A stretch of 30,893 nt of DNA, from positions 1-30,893 of the forward strand of contig WGCT01000275.1 in assembly GCA_015493625.1 (NCBI GenBank), given 5' to 3'. This document shows positions 6,793 to 12,899 of the stretch, piece by piece; positions within the stretch are counted from its first letter, which is position 1, and each line of letters begins with the position of its first letter. The translations under genes and the position numbers were made by a program. The notes below the pieces were generated by a model. It made no database searches, was not told the origin of the DNA, and saw only the letters and a list, made by a program, of their open reading frames with translations. Source of the DNA: Draconibacterium sp. Lineage in GTDB: Bacteria > Bacteroidota > Bacteroidia > Bacteroidales > Prolixibacteraceae.

Positions 6793-7674
6793 TTACTTTT
6801 TGTCCACCTCTTCGCGAACCCGGCAAATATGGTCGGGCGTGGTGCCGCAGCAACCACCAATAATGTTTGCCCCGGCGTCAATAATTTTGGGAACCAAATT
6901 GGCCATTTCATCGGGTGTTTCCGGGAACACTGTTTTTCCATCGTCATAAATTGGCATTCCGGCGTTGGCATGAACGAGTACCGGAATATCTTTGTTAGCT
7001 TTACGAATCTCTTTTACAATGCCAATCATATCTTCAATTCCGTTTCCGCAGTTGGCGCCAATCAGTTCGGCTCCGGCATCAATCAAGGTATTTACCATAT
7101 CGGTTGGCGCAATTCCCATCATCGAGCGGTAGTCGCCGTTTACCGTTTTTTCAAATGTCATGGTACAAAAAACTTCGCAGTTGGTATTTTCTTTTGCCGC
7201 ACGAATTGCCAGTCGTGCCTCATCGAGGTCGGTCATGGTTTCAATCATAATGGCATCAACACCGCCGGCTTCCAAACCCTGCACTTGTGTTTTAAATGCT
7301 TCGTACAACTCCTCTTCGGTTACGTCGCCCATCATCAGAATTTTTCCGGTGGGACCAACCGAACCGAGTACAAATTTATCGCCGGCAGCTTTTCTGCTGA
7401 TTTCTGCCGCCGCTTTGTTCAGCTCAAAAACTTTGTCGGCCAAACCATATTTTTCAACTTTAAAAATAGTACCACCAAAACTGTTGGTTTCCACCATGTC
7501 GGCACCTGCATCGATATAACTTTTGGCAATATCAAACACATCGTCGGGGTGCGAGAGGTTCCACTCTTCGGGGCACTCGCCGGGTTGCATTCCTTTTTGT
7601 TGTAAAAATGTTCCCCATGCTCCGTCGGAAACCATTGTTTTTCCTTGTTTTATTTGGTCGATTATTTTTCCCAT
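6793..7674 (-). CDS. Stand-alone homocysteine S-methyltransferase domain protein
   Basis: A 293-residue TIM-barrel protein of the homocysteine S-methyltransferase family, similar to the N-terminal homocysteine-binding module of MetH but without the pterin, cobalamin and activation modules. Seen: MVSDGAWGTFLQ at 14-25, VETNSFGG at 61-68, and the three zinc-ligand cysteines, C209 in GANCGNG and C275-C276 in GGCCGTTP. Zinc activates the homocysteine thiol for methylation. It lies 114 bases after the URO-D/thioredoxin gene and has its own -7 box (7714-7721 on the minus strand). With the corrinoid protein encoded nearby, it could take a methyl group from methyl-cobalamin to make methionine, as in a split MetH system. 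The methyl source is not visible. It could alternatively use S-methylmethionine; the genomic context argues for the corrinoid route. Confidence 0.9.
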   Translation of the reverse strand: MGKIIDQIKQGKTMVSDGAWGTFLQQKGMQPGECPEEWNLSHPDDVFDIAKSYIDAGADMVETNSFGGTIFKVEKYGLADKVFELNKAAAEISRKAAGDKFVLGSVGPTGKILMMGDVTEEELYEAFKTQVQGLEAGGVDAIMIETMTDLDEARLAIRAAKENTNCEVFCTMTFEKTVNGDYRSMMGIAPTDMVNTLIDAGAELIGANCGNGIEDMIGIVKEIRKANKDIPVLVHANAGMPIYDDGKTVFPETPDEMANLVPKIIDAGANIIGGCCGTTPDHICRVREEVDKK

Positions 7675-7713
7675 CAGTTTTGAAATATTAAGGGCTATGA
7701 GCCCAATTTTTTA

Positions 7714-7748
7714 CAAATATAAAACCCCGGGTTGAAACCCGGAGCAAA
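7714..7748 (-). promoter_or_regulatory. Putative promoter of the homocysteine methyltransferase gene, with palindrome in the spacer
   Basis: On the minus strand a TTTG (7748-7745) is followed after 23 bases by TATATTTG (7721-7714), a match to the Bacteroidota -33/-7 pattern TTTG...TAnnTTTG. The spacer holds CCGGGTT-GA-AACCCGG (7727-7742), a 7-bp palindrome that could be an operator or a small dispersed repeat. A second small hairpin, GGGCT-ATG-AGCCC, lies at 7692-7704 in the leader. Confidence 0.5.
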
Positions 7749-7788
7749 ATATATTAGAATTTTTAATTAAATATTCTTTGTTGCCAGC

Positions 7789-9408
7789 TTACAGCTCTTT
7801 AATCCACTCCTTCACCACTTCGAGTGATGGTATTTCGCTCTCCGACTTTAATTTATATTTTACCGAAACAACTGCCGGCCCGTTTACAACGCCAAACGAT
7901 GCCATTTGTGCTTTGTCCGATATTATTTTTACTTCAACATCTTTTCCGAGTTCGGTGGTTGCACGTTCTATAATCTTTTTTAATTCGTTGTTCTCATTTT
8001 CGTTTTCACCCAGAATAAGCAATTCGCTGCGTTTCGACTTTATTTTCAGCTTTAGCTTTTTGTTGATGCGTTTTTGGATGGCAGCAATCAACTCGCTTTT
8101 AGGCGGAATCTGCGAAACAAAAGCAATCTTCCCGTCGATACAGATGGTTGGTATGTTTTTTACCATCAGCGACGACATAAAAGTAACGGCATCCATTTTT
8201 TTGATGGCATGTTCGCGCCACTCAACAATTCCTTCGAACTGCGGAGCCACCTGTTTTACCGCTTCAACCATATATTGGCACGGTGCACACGACTCCGAAT
8301 TCAGCGTAATAATATCGACAATTACCTTGTCTGACTGGCCGTAATCTTTCATATTTAACACCTCAATTGTGCTCTCTTTTTTATCTAAAGTGCGTATAAC
8401 TTCCTGTTTGTAATCGTCGTGAACAATCTCGGTTACAGCCTTTAAGTTTTCGGGTGGCGTATCCATCGGCAGATCGCAACCGGGAGCCAGAATAAATCCG
8501 GTTTTGCCTCCCAAATCCAAACATTCAACGGCCTCTTCGCGGCAATCGTCTTCGTTTCCCATTAGCAGAACAACGGTTAATTTCATATTTCCGCCAAAAC
8601 TAATTCCTTTTTTCAGGGCAATGTCTTTAACAAAATCAATTGGAATATTTTCGTCAATAGAAACGTTATCGGGTTTGCAATTGCACATCGCTTCAATGTT
8701 TTGTTGCGCGTGACCGCAAACAAAAAACGAACTCAATTTATCTGCATTCCGAACCGTGTCGAAAATTTCGGAAACATAGGGTGTTACAAACGTTTCAAAA
8801 GTCATCGGGTCAATTTGGCTGGTCATTGGGTCAACCACCGCAATAATATCGCAACCGGCATCGATAAGATACTTTGCCATTTTATTTCCCACTTTTGTAC
8901 AAAACTCCATCACCTCCGTTATCTCGTCGGGTGATTCGAAAAGCTTGGTGAAGATATCGGTTCCCAACAGATGAAGAGCCAATGTGAATGGACCGGTAAT
9001 CAGCCCGTACAAAGCAATATCGGGATATTTTGCGCGCAACTCTTTTGCCGCATTTACTGCAACAGGAATTCGTCCGTCGGTAATTTCGGGCACGTTTAAA
9101 TCGGAAAGTTTTACGCCTTCTTCGAGCGGGTGCGAAACAACAGCCGGTGGATTGTGAGGAGCCCATTGCAATTGGCAGCCTAAAATCTCGGCTTCAATTT
9201 GCAGGTCGAAAACCACAGGAACTCCATCGGGGTTGTACTCTTCGATGGCTTTGCTGACTCCGGCAACCACTTTGTCGGCCGATTTTAAATACGCTTCGGC
9301 ATCAACTCCGGTTATAAAACCTCCGTGCACACCAACAAACGGTACCCACGGAACTCGTTCAACTGGGTTAAGTGCAAATGCTTTTTTTATTAATTCTAAT
9401 CCTTTCAT
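7789..9408 (-). CDS. URO-D/MtaA-type methyltransferase fused to two thioredoxin-like domains
   Basis: A 539-residue protein. Residues 1 to about 345 form a uroporphyrinogen-decarboxylase-fold methyltransferase of the MtaA/CmuA type (VERVPWVPF near 16-24, TGPFTLALHLLG 138-149, SFFVCGHAQQN 227-237, LAPGCDLP 308-314). Zinc-site candidates are C231, H233 and C311; the HxC motif typical of MtaA reads FVC here. Residues about 361-450 are a thioredoxin-like domain with SESCAPCQYM (CxxC at C374-C377) and a later NIPTICIDG segment with the cis-proline. Residues about 461-539 look like a second thioredoxin-like domain of the small redox-protein type (SFGVVNGPAVV, then IPSLEVVKEWI), but its expected active-site turn is GENENEN with no cysteine. 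Such enzymes move methyl groups to or from corrinoid proteins, and a corrinoid protein is encoded just upstream. The attached redox domain may keep zinc-site thiols or the corrinoid reduced. The methyl substrate is unknown. Confidence 0.87.
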   Translation of the reverse strand: MKGLELIKKAFALNPVERVPWVPFVGVHGGFITGVDAEAYLKSADKVVAGVSKAIEEYNPDGVPVVFDLQIEAEILGCQLQWAPHNPPAVVSHPLEEGVKLSDLNVPEITDGRIPVAVNAAKELRAKYPDIALYGLITGPFTLALHLLGTDIFTKLFESPDEITEVMEFCTKVGNKMAKYLIDAGCDIIAVVDPMTSQIDPMTFETFVTPYVSEIFDTVRNADKLSSFFVCGHAQQNIEAMCNCKPDNVSIDENIPIDFVKDIALKKGISFGGNMKLTVVLLMGNEDDCREEAVECLDLGGKTGFILAPGCDLPMDTPPENLKAVTEIVHDDYKQEVIRTLDKKESTIEVLNMKDYGQSDKVIVDIITLNSESCAPCQYMVEAVKQVAPQFEGIVEWREHAIKKMDAVTFMSSLMVKNIPTICIDGKIAFVSQIPPKSELIAAIQKRINKKLKLKIKSKRSELLILGENENENNELKKIIERATTELGKDVEVKIISDKAQMASFGVVNGPAVVSVKYKLKSESEIPSLEVVKEWIKEL

Positions 9409-9922
9409 ATTTTTGAGTTTTTAGTAGTATGTTTTTTAGTATTCCTTTTTGTTTTGCTCATTCAGGTTTCTATGATGTTCGTTTTCCAATTTTTTTCCTT
9501 CTTCCGGTAACACATTAAAGCAACTTCTTGTCATTTCTCAACGTAAAAGAAATCTTCCTCTTTGCAATGAGATTCTTCACTATGTTCAGAATTACGCCAA
9601 TAATAAGCAGTGTGCCATCACCTTTTTTAAGCCCAAAGTCTCAAAAAAACAAAACCTCGTATAATTTCAAATCTTCAATTTCAGGCAAACCAATCCTGTT
9701 TCAAGAAAAATGGTCTTCTCAATCAACATCATTTCAACTAAACTCTGTTTTGTATTTTGCAGAGATGCTTATTGAAGCGGTATCTAAATTGAATTTATAA
9801 TGTTACTTTTTAAATCTCTGTTTCGCCCCTCTGTCAACCGTCAAAGAACAGATGATATGAACCCTCGAGACAAAGCTTCAAGGAATTTTAATGACAATTT
9901 CAAGGCAAAATATAATTAGATA
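9409..9922. other. 514-base gap inside the methyl-transfer locus
   Basis: No convincing gene, RNA or terminator was recognised between the corrinoid gene and the URO-D/thioredoxin gene. A 90-codon plus-strand frame (9528-9800) has a low-complexity, unconvincing product. A 32-codon minus-strand frame (9436-9534, ATG at 9534) ends 27 bases before the start of the downstream gene and encodes a very charged peptide; it could be a leader peptide or chance. No B12-box-like element (GCCACTG) was found on the minus strand. Confidence 0.5.
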
Positions 9923-10591
9923 TTAATCTACCTGCGAGTTTAAGAATTCAACCAAGCCTTGTGGGTCGGAAGAGTAAGCGTCGGCACCAATTTTCTGACA
10001 ATAATCTTCGGTTACCGGAGCACCTCCAACAGCTACTTTTGCTCCCGGAATCTCTTCTTTAATGGCTTTTGTAATTTTCTCCATATTAACCATTGTTGTG
10101 GTTAACAAAGCCGACAACCCAACGAAAGCATTTTCGTGCTCTTTCATTGCAGCAACAAACTGTTCTGCTTTTACATCGGTTCCAAGATCGACCACTTTCC
10201 AGCCGTTTCCTTCAACCATCATCGAAACCAAATTCTTACCTATGTCGTGTAAGTCGCCTTCAACGGTGCCAATAATAAAAGTTCCTTTTTGTACCACTTC
10301 GCCCGATTGGAAAAATGGTTTTAAATGAATCATTGCAGTATTCATAGCTTTTGCCGACATTAAAACCTGCGGAACAAAAACTTTATTTTCACGAAATTTA
10401 ATGCCCACTTTTTCCATCCCAATCATCAGTCCTTTCGAAAGGATATCCTGTGCATTTATTCCTTCATCAATTGCCTGCTTTGTTAATTCGTCGGCACCAT
10501 CTTGTCCCTTCATTTGCGGAGGATATGGAGCTGCTTTGTTTATTTTTCCAAACTCAATACAATCTGCAATTTTTAATAATAATTCACTCAT
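9923..10591 (-). CDS. Corrinoid (cobalamin-binding) methyltransferase subunit
   Basis: A 222-residue protein of the MtaC/MtbC/MttC-type corrinoid family, homologous to the cobalamin module of MetH. An N-terminal helical cap domain (about 1-95, with VPQVLMSAKAMNTAM at 73-87) precedes a Rossmann-like B12 domain. The base-off ligand motif DLHDIGKNLV starts at 113, with H115 as the expected lower cobalt ligand; GLSALLTTTM (158-167) and GGAPV (189-193) complete the B12 tail-binding set. The protein carries a methyl group on cobalt between two methyltransferases. The two encoded just downstream on the same strand, the URO-D-type enzyme and the homocysteine methyltransferase, are the likely partners. 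No reductive activase gene (RamA/RACo-like) is present in the window. The gene is divergent from an AraC-type regulator, which suggests substrate-dependent control. Confidence 0.95.
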   Translation of the reverse strand: MSELLLKIADCIEFGKINKAAPYPPQMKGQDGADELTKQAIDEGINAQDILSKGLMIGMEKVGIKFRENKVFVPQVLMSAKAMNTAMIHLKPFFQSGEVVQKGTFIIGTVEGDLHDIGKNLVSMMVEGNGWKVVDLGTDVKAEQFVAAMKEHENAFVGLSALLTTTMVNMEKITKAIKEEIPGAKVAVGGAPVTEDYCQKIGADAYSSDPQGLVEFLNSQVD

Positions 10592-10619
10592 AGCAACTTT
10601 TATTTGTTTTATTCCGTGA

Positions 10620-10627
10620 CAAATGTA
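10620..10627 (-). promoter_or_regulatory. Putative -7 promoter box of the corrinoid protein gene
   Basis: The minus strand reads TACATTTG, an exact TAnnTTTG match, 28 bases before the ATG at 10591. No clear -33 TTTG is present, which would fit an activator-dependent promoter. Confidence 0.5.
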
Positions 10628-10651
10628 TTTCTACTTCCTTGGGTAAAAAAT

Positions 10652-10685
10652 AGTAATTTTTCAGAAAAAGATGGAAAATATTACT
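10652..10685. promoter_or_regulatory. Candidate operator between corrinoid gene and araC-type gene
   Basis: Inverted repeat AGTAAT (10652-10657) / ATTACT (10680-10685), extended inward by TTTTC and GAAAA with one offset base. It lies centrally in the 132-base divergent intergenic region, 25 bases upstream of the corrinoid gene's -7 box, a plausible site for the adjacent regulator. Confidence 0.35.
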
Positions 10686-10723
10686 TTATTTGTTTTTCAA
10701 TTCATGTTTTTACACAATAAAGT

Positions 10724-11584
10724 ATGATTTCTGAGATCAGGTATTTTCGTATTCCAACTCATCTGTTAGACGAGCAGAAGAGAAACCCGGTTACCCGGAA
10801 TTTGTTTCTTACCGAAATTGCAGAGATTGAGGTAGTTCAGGGAACCATTTGGAGTGAAAGTTCGAATAACGATAATTTTTTGCTTGCCTACTGTACAAAG
10901 GGGAGTGGATTTGTGCAGATTCTCGATGAGCAAATTCCTGTTTCGGACGACCAGTTTTTTATTATTCCCAAAAACGAAGCGTTTAAGTTTTATTCGGTTT
11001 TAGATGTAAATACCCGGTTTTTAGTTGCCCGCTTTAACGGGAAAAATGCCCGCCAGTTTGGTAAAGAGTTTTTTGTTGTTAGAAGTTTAATTCCTTCGGT
11101 AAATAATATGGTTGCCAACCGCGAGATGTTGTTCGACGAGATTTTTACCAACCTCCTGAAAGGATTTCACGACGAAAATCTGGAATATGTAAATTTATGT
11201 TTTGGGCATCTTCTTGGCACCTTTGTCTATGCAAATAAAACCAGCGACGACATTGCCGACGAGTCGAGCCCGGTTGTACGGCGTACAATAAATTATTTAA
11301 ATAAAAGTATTGGCAAGCGTCTTACTCTCAGTGCACTTGCAGCCGAAATTGGCTACTCGCCAACTTATCTTTCAACGCTGTTTAAAAAGGAAACCAACTA
11401 TTCGCCAATTAGCTATTTTTCGCATCTGAAGATTGTAAAAGCGTGTGAGTTATTAGATTTTACAACACTGAAAATAAAGGAGATTTCGTTTCAGCTGGGG
11501 TACACCGACCCTTATTATTTTACCAAAGACTTTACAAAAAAGATGGGGCTGTCGCCGCGAAATTACCGAAACCGCGTTAGTTAG
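10724..11584 (+). CDS. AraC-family transcriptional regulator
   Basis: A 286-residue regulator. The N-terminal ~165 residues form an AraC-type cupin effector domain (GSGFVQILDEQIPVSDDQFFIIP near 65-87), and the C-terminal ~100 residues contain the paired helix-turn-helix DNA-binding domain: LTLSALAAEIGYSPTYLSTLFKKE for the first and LKIKEISFQLGYTDPYYFTKDFTKKMGLSPRNYR for the second, the latter being the family signature. It is transcribed away from the corrinoid protein gene, 132 bases apart. The natural inference is that it senses the methylated substrate or a product and activates the methyl-transfer genes on the minus strand. The effector cannot be read from the sequence. Confidence 0.93.
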   Translation: MISEIRYFRIPTHLLDEQKRNPVTRNLFLTEIAEIEVVQGTIWSESSNNDNFLLAYCTKGSGFVQILDEQIPVSDDQFFIIPKNEAFKFYSVLDVNTRFLVARFNGKNARQFGKEFFVVRSLIPSVNNMVANREMLFDEIFTNLLKGFHDENLEYVNLCFGHLLGTFVYANKTSDDIADESSPVVRRTINYLNKSIGKRLTLSALAAEIGYSPTYLSTLFKKETNYSPISYFSHLKIVKACELLDFTTLKIKEISFQLGYTDPYYFTKDFTKKMGLSPRNYRNRVS

Positions 11585-11652
11585 GGGTTGTATTTTTAAA
11601 AGTCTTTTTGATTAAACGGTACTGCCTGTGCTTAATTTTTTTCGCTGCCAGA

Positions 11653-12069
11653 TTAACTCCACAACTGTTGTGCTGAAGTAACTCTTCTGAATGTTTTATG
11701 ATGACAACTCGGACAAATTGCATTTTTAAGCCGGTGAATGTTGGTGAGTTTTAGGCGTGTTTTACATTTATTGCAGCGGAAAGAACTTTTATGAATAATC
11801 TTTTCATCATCGAAAACAACCACCTCAATTTTGTCGTGCAGTACTTTGCATTTTGGGCATTTATATACCTGAAAACCGGCTTTTAAATAGAGGTTGTTGT
11901 TTTTAGAGGCCAACTGTTTTAACAGGTTGTGTGTTTTGTAATGAAACAGTTTTTTCTTTTGACTTAAATACGCTTTTACCGGTTGCGAATGAATTAAAAA
12001 GCCGTGCCCTTCGTTAAACGACTGCTCGAAACCACAATGTTCGCACCGGTAAAAATAAGCGTGTCCCAT
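11653..12069 (-). CDS. Hypothetical protein with four CxxC motifs (double zinc ribbon)
   Basis: A 138-residue soluble protein that I do not recognise. It has four CxxC pairs: C9-C12 (CEHC), C71-C74 (CPKC), C99-C102 (CNKC) and C119-C122 (CPSC), which would make two rubredoxin-like zinc ribbons, either sequential or interleaved. The segment between the first two pairs is basic and rich in histidine (HSQP, HYKTHN). There is no signal peptide or membrane segment. Basic charge plus zinc ribbons suggest nucleic-acid or protein binding, but this is only a structural guess. It is a monocistronic minus-strand gene convergent with the araC-type gene and divergent from the peroxiredoxin gene. Confidence 0.75.
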   Translation of the reverse strand: MGHAYFYRCEHCGFEQSFNEGHGFLIHSQPVKAYLSQKKKLFHYKTHNLLKQLASKNNNLYLKAGFQVYKCPKCKVLHDKIEVVVFDDEKIIHKSSFRCNKCKTRLKLTNIHRLKNAICPSCHHKTFRRVTSAQQLWS

Positions 12070-12221
12070 TTAAAAGAATTTGCTTAAAGTTAGCTAATTT
12101 TGACTTTCTTTAAAAACAAATTGCTGTTTTAAATGTAGTTATGGTTAACGATTCTAATTAAAGATAAATAATCGCGAAAGAAGAGTTTAAACACAGAAGC
12201 ATGATTAAGTTAAAGCACAAA

Positions 12222-12252
12222 TCTTGGTTCTTGGCTCTTGTATCTTGATTCT
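12222..12252 (+). repeat. Tandem heptamer repeat TCTTGNN
   Basis: Four consecutive 7-base units, TCTTGGT, TCTTGGC, TCTTGTA and TCTTGAT (12222-12249), followed by a partial TCT. The array ends 13 bases before the ATG of the peroxiredoxin gene, within its leader. It may be a simple-sequence repeat prone to copy-number change or a set of protein-binding half-sites. Confidence 0.6.
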
Positions 12253-12265
12253 AAATTATTAAACG

Positions 12266-12835
12266 ATGAAACAATTAATTATCTCTCTTTCTCTCTTATT
12301 GGTAATTTCAACAGGTAGTTTTTCGCAAGAAAATAATTTATTAAAAGTTGGGAAAAAAGCACCAATGTTTAAAGCCGTTACTGATAAAGGGAAACCATGG
12401 GCTTTAAAAAACCATTTAGGAAAGAAAAATATTATTCTCTATTTCTATCCTGCTGCAATGACCGGTGGCTGTACAAAACAGGCCTGTGCCTACCGTAATT
12501 TTAAAGAAGATATAAAACTTGCCAATGCTATTGTTGTGGGAATTAGTGGCGATAATATTGAAGGATTAACGTTTTTTAGAAAAACATACGATTTAAACTT
12601 TACGTTGCTGTCGGACGAAGACGGGAAAATAGCAAAGAAATTTGGAGTTGTTTCGCGCGATGGAGGGACAATTACCACCGAAGTAAATGGAGAAAAATTT
12701 GAATTAACACGGGGAAATACTGCCGGCCGTACAACTTTTATTATCGGAAAAAACGGGAAGATTATTTATGTGAACGATAAAGTTGATGCAAAAAAAGATG
12801 TAAAAGATGTACTGGAATTTTTAAGAGACAAGTGA
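12266..12835 (+). CDS. Exported peroxiredoxin (BCP/AhpC-TSA family)
   Basis: A 189-residue thioredoxin-fold peroxidase with a signal peptide (MKQLIISLSLLLVISTGSFSQ), so it acts in the periplasm or outside the cell. The peroxidatic motif PAAMTGGC places the catalytic cysteine at C69, and a resolving cysteine five residues later, C74 (TKQAC), marks the BCP alpha-2 type two-cysteine mechanism. Later family segments are GISGDNIEGLTFFRKTYDL and LLSDEDGKIAKKFGV. It reduces peroxides using an external thiol reductant. Most BCP proteins are cytoplasmic, so the signal peptide is notable. It is followed 64 bases later by mfd, which has its own promoter-like box. The start ATG at 12266 is directly supported by the signal peptide. 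Confidence 0.92.
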   Translation: MKQLIISLSLLLVISTGSFSQENNLLKVGKKAPMFKAVTDKGKPWALKNHLGKKNIILYFYPAAMTGGCTKQACAYRNFKEDIKLANAIVVGISGDNIEGLTFFRKTYDLNFTLLSDEDGKIAKKFGVVSRDGGTITTEVNGEKFELTRGNTAGRTTFIIGKNGKIIYVNDKVDAKKDVKDVLEFLRDK

Positions 12836-12877
12836 TTTACTGCTTTTGTTATTTCTCAAAAATCTATCTGAATTGAG

Positions 12878-12885
12878 TATATTTG
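12878..12885 (+). promoter_or_regulatory. Putative -7 promoter box of mfd
   Basis: TATATTTG, an exact TAnnTTTG match, 14 bases before the proposed TTG start codon of mfd. Transcription starting about seven bases further on would give a leader of fewer than ten bases. Confidence 0.5.
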
Positions 12886-12899
12886 CAAAAATTTAAAAC

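Noticed and set aside
6829..7605. 258-codon plus-strand open frame opposite the homocysteine methyltransferase gene
   Set aside because: The product is cysteine-, histidine- and phenylalanine-rich with no family resemblance, and the minus-strand frame has clear catalytic motifs. It is a shadow frame.
9528..9800. 90-codon plus-strand frame in the gap of the methyl-transfer locus
   Set aside because: Low-complexity Ser/Phe/Lys-rich product, no start context, and no domain; more likely non-coding.
9409..10723. Cobalamin riboswitch in the corrinoid locus
   Set aside because: Looked for a B12 box on the minus strand upstream of the corrinoid and URO-D genes; only a weak CAGTG-like stretch near 9608 was seen and no supporting structure.
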